A stretch of DNA of 64,000 bases from Mytilus edulis (GCF_963676685.1 NC_092354.1:13522746-13586745); one strand, 5' to 3'. Shown: positions 33,001-45,141, counted from the stretch's first letter. The notes: a model not told the origin generated them from the sequence alone. Translations and numbers: made by a program.

Positions 33001-36000
33001 ATTTAGCCGATAGTTATATAGAAAATGCAATATGGTTCTATGAAATTAATTCGAATGTCAATGTTATCATAGTTCATTCATTTCGAGAAATCTGTATAAA
33101 ACAATGCATTTAACATATTATGTAATATTTTTATGTCCTGGACGAAGCTTATTCTGGAAACACGTGTTACGGTTGTTCACATGGAAACTAGTATCACGTG
33201 TGTTTTCACTTTATTCTCATATTACCTTAAAACAGGCGAGAAAGGTCAACCAGGACCAATAGGAAGAAAGGGCGACCAAGGACCAATTGGACTTGGAGGA
33301 CAGAAGGGAGAAATTGGTGCATTTGGGGCACAAGGAGATAAAGGTATTACGGGTGATGTTGGAGATACAGGTCCACAGGGACCAAAAGGAATGAAAGGAG
33401 ATCCAGGACAAAGAGGGATCAAAGGTCAAACAGGTCTTCCAGGATTACAAGTAAATGATAACTGTTTGTGTGTTTCTAATCAATCACTGTGCGTTTTTAT
33501 TTTTGGTTTATAATTATTAGATACTTTGTTCATTTCGTTATCTTCTATGTAAGGTTTTGAGAAAGAGAACCAAATAAGTTTATAAGCAGAACTAATTATA
33601 AACAAAACCATTAAATATCATGTTACATAAAGAATCGTCACACTCAACATGTACTCCTTTGAACATGGTAGATATTCAAAGTTGTATTATATACGTGTTA
33701 CAGTAGAAAATAAGCAGATTGATATAATTATATTTAATAACGCAAACTTGATATGAATGTTTGTGCCTGGTGGAACGCAAACTTGATATGAATGTTTGTA
33801 CATGGTGGAACAACCAGTGTTTGTAATGAGTGTCTCCCTTCAATAACAAAAACATATAATTGCATTTGAAAGAAAGTTAGTTGCCTTTAAATGACTATAA
33901 CCATAATGATTGTTATTATTATTAGTAGTAGTAATAGTGGTAGTATTTTTAATAGTACTATTATTTTCAAATATTTTGATATGTTCACGGAATATCCTGT
34001 AAATTTCATTCTAGGGACAAAAGGGCGAGACTGGTTTGCCTGGATTAAAAGGAGATCTTGGATTAGTTGGTGAAGCAGGAATAGAAGGAGACAGGGGATT
34101 GACGGGACCAAAAGGTCTTCCTGGTTCTAAAGGTGAACTTGGTCCAATGGGACCACCAGGGAAAGACTCTAAGATGTTACAGGATGGCTGCGAATGTCTG
34201 AGTGAGTATTGGTGCATTCAGTCTTCATATTAAGCCACAACCGCGTTAGCACAGAAGTGTGAAACGTTTTTGAAGGGAGACATCAAGTTTTAGAAAAGAT
34301 AAAGAAGCTACACTTACATATATTTAATGACCAAATAAAGTTAAAGTCACTGCATTGTCAGCCAGCGGTTTGATAACTGTAGTGGACTATGTAATAAAAT
34401 TGAGAAAGGAAATGGTGAATATGTCAAAGCGACAACCACCCGACCATAGAGCAAACAACAGCCGAAGGCAACCAATGGGTCTTCAATGTAGCGAGAATTC
34501 CCGCACCCGTAGGTGTCCTTCAGCTGGCCCCTAAAATATGCATAATAGTACAGTGATAATGGACGTCATACTAAACTCCGAATTATACACAAGAAACTAA
34601 AATTTAAAATCATACAAGACTAACAAAGGCCAGAGGCTCCTGACTTGGGACAGGCGCAAAATTGCGGCGGGGTTAAACATGTTTATATTTATGTCGACAA
34701 ACTGTTAATTTTGGGGTTCAAAAAGGTTGATGAATTTAGATACAACAACATTTAAAACGGGCGTTCGCGCACATTGAAGTAACTTATATGACAAACTATC
34801 GGGTATGCTCGAACATGGGTTGGTTCCGCAAATAACCTTGTTTTAGTATTTCTCGTCGTCAATCCCTTAAACATACATATCTAGATTTAGTTATAAATTT
34901 ATGAGGTAAGATAATTACATTAATTTGTACTGTCCATTATAATTATAGTCTGTCTTTGAGGAATTCATAATCGGTTTTGATACAGTGAATTTTATACAGT
35001 TCAGGGATACATCACGTAGCTCATCAGATTGGTAAAAATTGATCTAATATACTAGTAGGCAATTTTTAAATTAAGAAACCATTTTAAATATTGGATAAAA
35101 AGCAGTTTATCATAGATATAAATAAATATAATAATAATACACACTATACATATCAATCGATTGTTTCTCATATTACATTCACTTTTTAAATTTTATTTGA
35201 TTTTTGTAGAACCGCCAAAATTTACGAATAATTCTGCACGCCATGCATACATATATGGTTCCAAGAATGCGATTCCATGTTATTTTACGGGAAACCCCAA
35301 ACCCACATTCACTGTTACAAAGGTTCCCAATGATGGTTCGTCTGCTGGTACCCGCTACAGATGTGAAGCTACAAACTCCGTGGGATCAGCAGAATACTAT
35401 GTCAACGTTGAAACTGGACGTAAGTACGAGGTTCTCAACCTACATTTCTGTATACTATAACGTTTTGGTAATTTTTATGAAACTATATATGTTTTTCCCT
35501 ATATTGTTGTTCTTTGAACACCACAATATTCTCTACACTTAATTGTTTGGACCTTTTCCCTGTTTTCTCTTTCTTTAGCGATGTCATTTCTCTAATCTTC
35601 ACCCATTATTCTCAAATCTATAACCCCTTCCAAACCACTGTAAATTGCTTATAAACAGTATAAATATGCTATTGAAAGGTCATTAATATAAACACACTAA
35701 TGTTCGTCAATGATTTAAGTTTCATGGCTTACGCAAGATGTAATGTTTAAATCGAGGCAAATGTTTCTAAATTTGAGCATCTCCATACATGAATAAACCT
35801 ATTAAACCCAAACAATATCATATTGGATATTATAACAATCACCGCATAAGAGCGACGACGATACTAATAAGTCAAAACGAACTGGCAATGTTCAGAACGA
35901 AAACAACAAGTGATCAAAGACAACCAATAGTGTACAAAACTTATCATAGAATATGGACGACCAAGCAAAATGAATCTAAAAATAAACCAAGTTAGGGATT

Positions 36001-36421
36001 GTAATTGGAAGATAAGCAGATCCTGCTCCTCATGTGGCACATAATAGGGCCTTTAATAACATACTTGCATCTTTTAAAAGTAAATCTGAAAGAACTATTC
36101 TAAGAGCAGTTTTAATACTTGTTCATTTCGGATATAATTTATTTTTCAGAACCACCAAAAATGGTGATAACTCCGACAGATTCCAACCTTGTACAGGGGT
36201 TAACATTCGAACTTACATGCTCAGCTAGTGGCACACCGAAACCGAAACTATCTTTCTATCATGACGGCCATCTTGTAAATACCACGAGTCGTTATTTCGT
36301 CAATGGCGATCACCTGACAATCAGAAATACCGTTCCAAGTGATAGCGGAAGTTATTACTGTCTCGCCAAAAACGAATTTGGTGATGATAAATCAAAATCT
36401 TGGAAACTTACTATTTCATAA
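29825..36421 (+). CDS. type II membrane protein with collagen triple helix and two Ig-like domains (colmedin-like, no olfactomedin domain)
   Basis: Eight exons joined by hand (29825-30037, 31847-31918, 32312-32363, 32633-32668, 33236-33450, 34015-34201, 35210-35419, 36150-36421) total 1257 bp and encode 418 residues plus stop; all joins are in frame. Residues about 22-47 form a single hydrophobic anchor with no signal-peptide cleavage site, so the C-terminus should be outside. Residues 73-76 are RYKR, a furin-type R-X-K-R site. Residues 113-247 are 45 uninterrupted Gly-X-Y triplets, predicted to trimerise. A Cys-rich linker (DGCECL) and two Ig-like domains follow (about 259-328 and 329-418). 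Known relatives by architecture are gliomedin/colmedin proteins (membrane anchor, collagen, sometimes Ig, olfactomedin); the olfactomedin domain is absent here and the stop is clear. Likely an adhesion or matrix protein; its partner is unknown. Poly(A) signals (aataaa) follow at about 36437 and 36869. Confidence 0.88.
30360..31015 (+). repeat. ~650-bp bivalve-type dispersed repeat (family D), intron 1 of the collagen/Ig gene
   Basis: Contains gatgacccggccaaccaacc, gtagattttggcttataact, aaggagtttttgccctttat and, at its 3' end, aaggtgagcgacacaggctc and gagcctttag. I recognise this as a frequent non-coding repeat of bivalve genomes. A reversed piece is at 24150-24300. Confidence 0.65.
31495..31560 (-). 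repeat. dispersed repeat family F, reversed fragment
   Basis: gttgttgtctctttggcaca and ttccccatttccattctcaa are the reverse complement of the 5' end of the repeats at 34380, 37067 and 43545. Confidence 0.7.
31655..31675. repeat. (AG)n microsatellite
   Basis: About ten AG units followed by a short G run in intron 1 of the collagen/Ig gene. Confidence 0.9.
31847..31918 (+). CDS. collagen/Ig gene exon 2: stalk with furin-like site
   Basis: Twenty-four codons: [16 protein letters not shown], then LTDLLLQQ. It contains RYKR followed by Asp, which fits shedding sites of membrane collagens. The acceptor is TTCTTATAG and the donor CAG|GTAAGG. Confidence 0.8.
32312..32363 (+). CDS. collagen/Ig gene exon 3: Cys-containing stalk
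   Basis: [17 protein letters not shown], then the first Gly of the collagen region. Two Cys just before the helix could cross-link the trimer. Acceptor CTTTTTTCAG, donor GTACAG, phase 1. Confidence 0.8.
32633..32668 (+). CDS. collagen/Ig gene exon 4: 36-bp collagen micro-exon
   Basis: [12 protein letters not shown] plus a split Gly. It is 36 bp and its boundaries fall inside Gly codons, as is usual in collagen genes. Acceptor ACTTTCAG, donor GTATGT. Confidence 0.82.
   Translation, partial: ETKGTKANKEK
33236..33450 (+). CDS. collagen/Ig gene exon 5: main collagen block
   Basis: About 24 perfect Gly-X-Y triplets ([19 protein letters not shown] and onwards) ending GLPGLQ. Acceptor TTAAAACAG, donor GTAAAT, phase 0. 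Confidence 0.92.
33738..33812 (+). repeat. short tandem duplication
   Basis: acgcaaacttgatatgaatg with gtttgt and ggtggaac occurs twice, offset by about 34 bp. Intron 5 of the collagen/Ig gene. Confidence 0.8.
34015..34201 (+). CDS. collagen/Ig gene exon 6: end of collagen helix and Cys linker
   Basis: Continues [16 protein letters not shown] to GPMGPPGKD, then [11 protein letters not shown]. The two Cys in CEC resemble the disulphide knot that locks many collagen trimers. Acceptor CATTCTAG, donor GTGAGT, phase 1. Confidence 0.92.
34380..34680 (+). repeat. dispersed repeat family F, copy 1
   Basis: About 300 bp: 'aatggtgaatatgtcaaagc', 'ccttcagctggcccctaaaa', 'gtgataatggacgtcatact' and 'ctcctgacttgggacaggcg'. 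Recurs at 37067-37357 and 43545-43835, with fragments at 49375-49440 and 31495-31560. Shares the 'cctgacttgggacaggc' end with family A. Confidence 0.8.
35210..35419 (+). CDS. collagen/Ig gene exon 7: abbreviated Ig-like domain 1
   Basis: Seventy residues: [20 protein letters not shown], then [15 protein letters not shown], then [20 protein letters not shown]. The first Cys and the Y-x-C block are typical of an I-set domain, but only about 28 residues separate the two Cys instead of the usual 45-50, so strands in the middle are missing. Acceptor TTTTTGTAG, donor GTAAGT. Confidence 0.85.
36150..36421 (+). CDS. collagen/Ig gene exon 8: Ig-like domain 2 and stop
   Basis: [20 protein letters not shown], then [20 protein letters not shown], then [20 protein letters not shown]: a full I-set pattern with normal Cys spacing. 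The canonical core Trp is replaced by Phe (LSFY). Ends WKLTIS and TAA at 36419-36421. Confidence 0.93.
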
Positions 36422-36939
36422 TAAAAACAATGAACAATAAATGATATGAGACAAAATGTTATTTTTAATTCAATATTTGAATTGTTGTACACAGCGCTGG
36501 AAACTACCATTATATTCCATTATTTATTGTAGTATTCGTGGCCACTAGTTACAAATGTATGATAGTATGATCGACAAAGGTTTTATATCATTATCTGAAT
36601 TACATTTGAAAGGGTCTATATTCCAGGTTTGGGTTTTTTTTAGAATGTTTTAATACAGTTCTTTAATGTTTCACCGTTGTGTTCTACTTTATGTATTTCA
36701 GAAACCAGTTATTCCGATTTTTTTTATTCTATGTTTCTCTATTCCTTATCGTGTGACCGAGACTCTATTTAGTAAACTCCATTCAGACCCTTATGTACTC
36801 TCAATAATGTGACATTGAATTTGAATCTTATAGCATGTATAGCAATCACATGTCAGCAAATATATCAAATAAAATAAAGATATATTATTATTATGAGGCT
36901 GGAATAATCATGTAATTTTTTTATACATGTACACCTTAC

Positions 36940-37625
36940 AATCATTCAATACACTAAATATAGTTGACCTATTGTATATAGTTTCTAAGAAACAGACTTA
37001 ACCAAGAAAATTAAACATTGAACAATGAACCATGAAAATAAAGTCAAGGTCAGATGAATAACATTGAGAATAGAAATGGGGAATGTGTCAAAGAGACAAC
37101 AACCCGACCATAGAACAGACAACAGCAGAAGGTCACCAACAGGTCTTCAATGCAGCGAGAAATTCCCGCACTCGGAAGCGTCCTTCAGCTGGCCCTTAAA
37201 CAAATATATATACTAGTTCAGTGATAATGAACGCCATACTAAACTCCAAATTGTACACAAGAAACTGAAATTAAAAATAATACAAGACTAACAAAGACTA
37301 GAGGCTACCGACTTGGGACAGGCGCAAAAATACGGCGGGGTTAAACATGTTTATGAGATCTCAAACCCCCCTCATATACCTCTAGCCAATGTAAAAAAGT
37401 AAACGCATAACAATACGTACATTAAAATTCAGTTCAAGAGAAGTCAGATGAACCATGCCAGGCAGACATGTACAACTTAAAATTCTTCAATACAACAAAT
37501 ATAGTAGACTTATTTCATATAGTGTTAAACAAAAGACCAAATCTCAAAAACTGAACTTTGATCACTGAACCATGAGAACGAGGTCAAGATTAGATGACAC
37601 TTGCCAGCTAGACATGTACACCTTC
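36940..37625 (-). repeat. mixed repeats: family F copy 2 inserted among CGG-element modules
   Basis: 36940-37060 and 37437-37625 carry modules of the CGG-tipped element (aatatagttgacctattg, gaaccatgaaaat, gaggtcaaga), in the same orientation as the copy at 47782-48876. Between them, 37067-37357 is a family F repeat. The arrangement suggests family F inserted into, or next to, a fragment of the larger element. Confidence 0.65.
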
Positions 37626-38917
37626 TAAACTAGAAAAAGAGGGACGAAATTGCAACATATCAATGTAGCTGCAGTCTGCATTGTTATTTTAATGAAAAAG
37701 CAAAAATCAGTTTTGTAAAAATGTATATTCAATATATAATCTTACACACCTTGACTACATTTATACATAGCAAATACACCATTAATATACATGCATTTAC
37801 ACATATCAGATACACATACACACATATACAATATATCATCCGAGTCAGAAAACATAAGCATGTTCATCACACTTCATCACATGACAATGTTACAAATGAA
37901 ATGAGTTATTGTTCCTTTCAACGAGTTATTGCCCATGTTAATGTTCAGATGGTAAATATGATATAATTCAAAATAATTTGTCATTCAATCTTATTTTAAA
38001 GAAGAAGTAGTATATTAAGGACCCATTAGTGTGAACTAGTCTGGTATTTTGGTGATTTTCTTTTGTCACCACCGGTAACTCTTACATAAAGTAATCACCC
38101 TGACATCAACTAGTTTAACAATGGGCGTAACAAAAATCACGTAATATTTTAATTAGTTAAAAATAAATGGCGATATCTAAAGTAGTCTCTTCTCATTATG
38201 GAGAATCAGTGGTTTCAACTACGGCAGAACTTCGGGTTAAGTGGTTGACTTGAAACACTGTTTGCCTAATTTGAATGTAAAGTCCATATAAATATTAAAT
38301 ACCTACAAATATGAATTATGAATAAACATAAACACCAAGAACCAATCCCGAACTCCTATATAATGTATGTGTGTCTCTTCACGAGAAGGGACTAGTTTAT
38401 AAATCCGCAGTTTTATATTATCTTGTTTGAATGTCTTACTGATTAATGCATATTTTCATGACTATATTCATACACATACACACACATCACTAATAATATC
38501 GTATTTTATCAATTATATTGCATAGATACACACACATATAATATATATGCATATATTAATGTAAATTTAAACTACCATAATATAAATAAGAAACAGTTAT
38601 TCTACCAGCGACAGATATGGGAATTGATATATTTTTTCTCTTAACATACATTTTTCCTAGCATATTACAATAAAAATATATAAACGAAAAATTCCTTCAA
38701 GTTAGTAAACTGATTATGACAATAAAATAAAGTCCAAGTAAATTGTCATTGAACTATTTGTTTTAAATTAATACCTCATTACAGAAAAAATAATACAGTT
38801 ATCAAATACACATTTTGGCATTGAGCATTTAGCAGTTTAATACAAATTAGTTATTTTGATTAATTCAATAAAAAAAATGATTGACTAATTTAAGTAAGAA
38901 TTTAAGGGTAGACCCAG

Positions 38918-40024
38918 GTCAAGGTCACTTTGTCATTTTTATTCCAAACTTCTCAGTAACCTAGATTGTTTTACCGGAAATGTCGTTGGAAGCAAAGACA
39001 GGAACTGGCTTTTAAAACGTGTTACTGATTTTAAAGATTTTAACCTGGATCTACCGCTTAAAATTCTACCAACTACATTTACATCAGGTGAGACATTAAC
39101 TTTAAATAAATTGTACGACAATTCAGATCAAATACTTGATAAAAAATGTTGAGACAAAATAAATCACTTAATTTTTTACCTTACATCCCGTTTAAAAATA
39201 CCATTGAGATATTGGTATTGAATAAGAGATCAGCATAAATGATTGTTTTATTGCCATTTTTTCTAACATAAATGTAAGACTGGTAATCATTAATGAAGCA
39301 ATTGTTGTTCATCACGTTTCCCTTAATGGTGATTACCTTTAGAGGGTATCATGACTAGTGTACAACCGTTCTTGCAGTTAGCATTAATATACCATCACAA
39401 ATATCTGAGACATGGTGAAACGGAATTAAACTAAGTTAAGCAATTTGTTTATAAATATTGGCTAAATACTATAACGTTACACCGGCGAAATAAAGTAAAT
39501 TGAGACATAAAACCAATATTTACCCTTAAAAATTGTATAATTTTGAGGATTTTTTTGTATATGGCAAGTAACCATTAAGTATCTTATCATTCAGCAAACT
39601 TTACAATTTTCACTTTATTAAACCAGATCACATCGGTAAGATTTTAAAACAAAAACTAGTTAATAACATTGACTAAATAGACAGACCCTCCCTTTTATTA
39701 AGTATATCAATTTATTTACAAACTATGAAACAGGAATTAAATCCTTAACAAATCATTTTAAATGTCTAAGAAGTACAAAAATATATAAATATATAATTTA
39801 GGCAATTTATTGGAATAATTCAATTTTTTATGGAATGTTTTTTTCTTCACATTTCTTTTACAGTAAAGAATAGACAAATCACAAATCTGTTACAGTTTAA
39901 ATCTGAAAAAAGTTTTCAGACTTTAAAAATCAGTAATATTTCCGAAATAGTCAATATAGTCAGAACTGTATGTTTATCATTGACTTATAGGGATTACCGT
40001 CAAATATTTTGCATTAGTCAGTGA
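38918..40024 (+). CDS. possible two-exon hypothetical gene fragment
   Basis: The plus strand at 38918-39087 stays open and reads LDCFTGNVVGSKDRNWLL, then KRVTDFKDFNLDLPLKILPT, up to a clean donor TCAG|GTGAGA. An acceptor TTCTTTTACAG at 39863 joins it in frame to a 53-codon exon ending TGA (39864-40024). The composition of the first part looks protein-like, but no family is recognised and no upstream start exon was found. It could be a decayed gene or transposon fragment. Confidence 0.25.
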
Positions 40025-41679
40025 TTCCTATTGAAGTATCACTATTATTTGAAATTCGTACTGCTAACTTTAATTTGACATCCATCAATCAAAATATAAG
40101 GCGTTGACAGACACCTTCTAAGCCTGCAGATTCTTCACAAAAGTCCTTCAGCTAGCACAAGGTGTAAACCAGACATAACAACAATCACATATATGATATA
40201 AATGTAAAAATAAAAATGTATAAATATATCAACAAATAATTCTATGTATACAAATCAACAATTAATTTACCTAAATTGAGTTTCCATGGAAATATAAGAA
40301 AGTTAGTTAATGCGGTAGTCATCTTCTTTTTCTAAATATATGTTACACTTAATGTGATCCAATTATTTTTTCGAAAGAAATCTATCCAGAACTATATCAA
40401 AAGCGGATGGCTTACAATTGTTTTGAAGATATAAAATTCAATATTAAGCACCATTATGAATTTTACTTCAATTATGAATGCTTACCACAAATGTTTTAAA
40501 TCATTTCGAATATTTTGAATTGCTACAACTGGTGTGTTTGAGAATGTTATGGGTTTTTATTGTGATATGAAACCCAATTTCCCAACTATTTTCTACAGCT
40601 TAATATATACATAATTCATGATACAAAATTCAATAATAAATACAAAAATTGAGCACGCCTATTAATATTGGATTTGATACCAATTATCTAACGTTCCATT
40701 GAATGCCGCTATCCTTTGTGACTATGTCACAGAATAAACTATATGGTACTTTTTTTTCTAAATCGTACTCGGCAAGTCTCGGTTAAACCATAGTTATAAT
40801 AGCCTATGGTAAGACCATTTGATGGCCAAAACCCGAACAATTACCAGTTGTTCATTGTCCTGACACTGTCTATACAGCCTCTGCTTCGTTGTTCCATGCC
40901 CTTTTAATTTATCAACGTATCTCTAATTTCAATATTGTCCTATTATAAAATGCTGGACTACAAATGAGTTTCCCATGTGGCAGTGTTTTTATCATAAAAT
41001 GTTTGCATATAGTCACGTGGTACAGAATTCGCGTTACCGTTACTTGGAAATCTTGAGTATCCATTGTTTGGAGAATCCTCTAAATTGTAATTATATTCCT
41101 GAAAAGATAAGAATGACATGGTTCAAAAAGAGGTTATGCTGCAATTCTATACATGTATTATTAAGTTTTTAAAAAAGTTTTTTTTTTTAATTTCTATAAA
41201 AAAATCTACCCATTATTCTCTATTCTTTAATAATTTAGCACCTCATTTTTCTCTTTTAATTTTGTTGATCCATTTTTCTGCGATAGTGTCCCATTATTCA
41301 TTATTCTTGAACTAGCAATTCATTCTTTTTTAACATCTTGTTTTTACGGAGTTGTTTTATTGTCCCGAAAGCGATATCCCAAATATCAAAAATATTTAGT
41401 GCTACATGTATTATAAAATTATTGTTTTTAAGGCAACTATATGTTACTGTTACTAATCAATCGCTGAAATTTTTTATGTATCTTGGAATGGATTAGATAA
41501 TTGTTGGTTGTTACACGTCCATATGCAAATATGTCAAGCATATTTCATGACGAATGGAGAAATAAACTTCATCGTAAAGCACCAAACGCGCCATTACCGT
41601 TGTTATATAGTAACAAATATTTCCTACTAATTCCTCTTTTTAATCCTCATCTAAATAAAAACGCGACATGTTAATGTGC

Positions 41680-41970
41680 CTGTCCATTTGAGAGTATCAT
41701 TCAATGGTTGTTGTTGGTGATTATTGTGTGTCATATTTGCTTTTCGTCTTTTGTTTTGTCATAATTCAGGCTGTTCTTTTTGTTCTTTTTGGGGAAAAGG
41801 TGGAGGGTTGAGCTGCTTCACATTTAGTTACGACGATGCTTTTTATAGCTAACTATAAGGTACGAGTTTTGTTTATTGTTGAAGGCCATATGGTTTCCTG
41901 TTGATGCATAACTTCCTTCATTTGGTGTTAGATAGTTGTCTCATTGGCCATCATACCACATTTCTTTATT
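41680..41970 (+). repeat. dispersed repeat family A copy
   Basis: Contains gtgcctgtccatttgagagt, 'gttgaaggccatatggtttc' and 'agttgtctcattggccatca' followed by taccacatttct, in family order. Confidence 0.7.
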
Positions 41971-42539
41971 TTAATCAAATAAATACAGTGTGCTCGTATA
42001 CATATATATATATCACAAGTGCATAAAGGTTGGTGTGTAATTTATGTAACACTAATGTATAAAAAGAAAGCATAAATAAAATAAATGTCCTCCAAACAAA
42101 GCTTCCTTAAGCATTCCTAATCTGTAAAGTATATAATACGCATAATCAAATCTGATATAAACACAAAGGCACTTAGAACTATCTGTATAATTCCAAGTAA
42201 CAATTCATAGTCTTTGAAGCTTTCTCCATACACCAGCAAAATGCTCTGATAAGCACCATAAGCAATTTTATGACAGCCGCGTCTTCTTTTCATCAATTGT
42301 ACCAACAAACATATTATCCGTTTAACTGGACATTTTATTATTGCACACAAAGTAAAATAAAATCTCTCCGTTCCTTACCACCATGAATAAGAACACGCAC
42401 AGATTTGTAACAATTATTCCTCATTTTCATTCGTAAAAAAATAGGTTTACAAATGGTCTATTGTCTTAATATGATATCAATCAGTTTATTACGAAAAAAA
42501 GAGCTCAAATTGTTTAAAATACTCAATGGTATATATATA

Positions 42540-42660
42540 AAAAAGAAGATATGGTATTATTTCCAATGAGACAACTCTCCACAAGAGACCAAATAACACA
42601 GAAATTAAGAGCTATAGGTCACCGTACGGCCTTCAACAATGAGCAAAGCCCATATTTCAA
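42540..42660 (-). repeat. dispersed repeat family A, partial reversed copy
   Basis: aagaagatatggtattattt, gagacaactctccacaagag and 'gtcaccgtacggccttcaac' match the first third of 22157-22456. Confidence 0.75.
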
Positions 42661-43544
42661 ACAAAGAATTAAAACATAGTTTTTTTAAATACATATGAAT
42701 CGTGGACGTGCTTCTCCTTTTTGTTTGTAAGTCGACACACAATCTTCAAACAACGTAATCCACAATAATTGTATTCCAATTTAATCATCGTCCATTGTTA
42801 TTTGCTAAATTTAGTATTTTTTTGCCAACCATTTATAACTAACAGAAAAAAATCAAAAAAAATGTGCTCTATTGAAATGTGCTATATGTCAAAGAGGTAG
42901 AGACACTACACTATGATTAATAAATCTGAAAACGGTTAAAATCTATAGTTCTTCTGTGTGGAGGAATTTTTTAAACAAACATAGAGTATGGTCTAAGGCA
43001 AATGGTTACTTATTAAACTTCAAAATTCAAACAAGACAAACGGCCTTTTGGTTACAAATAACAACTTTCTTAACTGCATACATCTAAGAAACACTCGAAA
43101 ACTTCACTTTCCGTGGAGTTTAATAAAAGATCATCTACAAGTATTTTTTTTATTTCAAACAGAAAGATGTGGTATGAGTGTCAATGAGTCAACTTTCCAT
43201 CCTAATTTGTAAAAGTAAACCATTATAGGCAAAAGTAAGATCTTCCAACACTGAGCCTTGGCTCACATCAAACAGCAAGGTATATAGGTCTTGTGTGTTT
43301 TAGCCATTCAAACGGGAAAACCAATCTATATATATGAGTGAGAAACAATTATGAACCACATCAACAAACAAAAACCACTGAACATCATGTTCCTGACTTA
43401 AGACAGGTGAAACAAAAAGTATGTAAAGTCCGCATACATTCTTTCTCTTTAAACATTTTAGTTTTTCAAATGCTTGTCGGCCTAAAATAAAAAGAAAGCC
43501 ACGTCTATATTTTACTGTTATTGGGACATATTTTACATTCATTT

Positions 43545-43835
43545 ATGAAAACGGAAATGGGGAATCAGTCAAAGAGACAATAACCCAACCAAAGAGCAGA
43601 AAACCGTCGATGGCAACCAATTGGTCGTCAACAAATCGAGAAAATCCCGCAACAGGAGGCGGTCTTCAGCTGGCCCCTAAACAAAAGTTTGTACAAGTTC
43701 AGTGAAAATGAACGTCACACTATACTCTTAATCAAATAAATGAACTAAAATTAAAAAAAAACAAGACTAACAAAGGATCAAGATTCATAACATGGGACAG
43801 GCGCCAAAATTCGGCGGGGTTAACATGTTTTGTGA
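43545..43835 (+). repeat. dispersed repeat family F, copy 3
   Basis: ggggaatcagtcaaagagac, 'ggtcttcagctggcccctaa' and 'cataacatgggacaggcgcc' match 34380-34680 in order. Confidence 0.75.
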
Positions 43836-45141
43836 GATCTCAACAATACCATCATATTTGAAAAATGTGCTTAAAATTGTTAAAATTATGTATTTTGAAT
43901 TTCTCTTCCGAATATACGATATTGAATTTCTCAGCCAAATATATGACAATGTGTATTACTTTAAGATACGAATATGGAGTGCTGTCCAAGGCTTTATTCT
44001 TTCTTCATAACTAAACCCTTTTCGAGTCTTGTGTCAATAAGAATAGACATTCATTTTTTATTGAAAAAGTATCAAAAAACATTACAAAAATAATGGCAGA
44101 CCATTTGTCTTGTCTTGTAGTTAAAAATAAAATGTTAGTTTAATGTTAGTAAAGTGCCAAATAAAAAAAAAGGTGGTGTTAATTAATTGAACGCTTGTTC
44201 AAACAGGAGACCGTCCCATACTTACAAACATGCTGAAGATCTAGACTAAGGAACTGTATATCATAATGCTGTCGTTTTTTGCTGATGATAGAATACAAAT
44301 TATAACATGACAACGGGAGGACATGAGAGTTCAGAGTTAAAAAAAAATACATGGCATTAATAACAAATAATATAAATATTTCTACCGTCACCACTAGCAG
44401 ATTAGAAAAATTAATTATAAATCAAAATCTAAACCAAAACCACCATTGTAAAACATTTATAAAAACAATTCAAGAAGAAAATGGCAGATTTGTAAACAAA
44501 GCAACACATGAGTGGCCAAACATATTTTTCTGTGATCACAGCTCTCCAATTTGGAGGTGAAATTCCAATCTGTGAATATATTCATGACTATATCTCCACA
44601 ATCTGTTGCACTCTGTAGTATGCGTAGTAAAATTGTCGAATTTAAGCATAGAATCACACAAGGCATAAACACTCAAATTATTGGGTATGAGTAAGCATTC
44701 TACCTCCATGAAAAGTTGTGGTATTCTGAATTTAAATTCTACGTTGTGTACTTTATATGTACAAATCATTTACGGGAAACAGCCCATTTAAAGTCAACAT
44801 AATTTTAAAACTTCGGTGTGATATCAAATCATCTTATTAACATGGAATACAAATTAAAAAGCATCTTAAATCTTCTGGCATGGCTATCGGAAATATTCAT
44901 AGGAAGACAGTGAGTAAATGAAAATAACCATAAAATTGGGAAATTTTTTGAGTTGTTGTAACTGATTAAAACTCGATTCTAGCTATTAGTAAACTACAAT
45001 AAACCAGCTTTCCTTCATAATGTAAAACAAGAAGCCTACCACATTTTTATATACGTTTTTTATCAACCGAATTTACTACATGGAAGTAGAAATTTTACCC
45101 ATAATTCATTACTTCTTTCAAATATGCAAATAAGTACTTAC

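Larger units (their letters stand above)
37630..45141. other. intergenic or mucin 3' region without recognised genes
   Basis: Between the collagen/Ig gene and the last recognised mucin exon. It contains family A (41680-41970, 42540-42660) and family F (43545-43835) repeats, AT-rich simple sequence (for example the CA/TA-rich stretch 37740-37850) and a weak two-exon candidate at 38918-40024. The unidentified last mucin exon(s) should lie here. Confidence 0.5.

Noticed and set aside
33217..33429. Minus-strand frame opposite the collagen exon
   Set aside because: Antisense shadow of Gly-X-Y codons; the plus strand has perfect triplets and matching splice sites.
42117..42350. A 77-codon minus-strand frame with a hydrophobic C-terminus
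   Set aside because: No recognised family, no clear splice sites and AT-rich composition; probably chance.
44536..44769. A 77-codon minus-strand frame (contains FRIPQLFMEVECLLIPNN) as the mucin's last exon
   Set aside because: It does not follow a phase 0 acceptor in that frame. The only nearby acceptor gives a different 15-residue tail.
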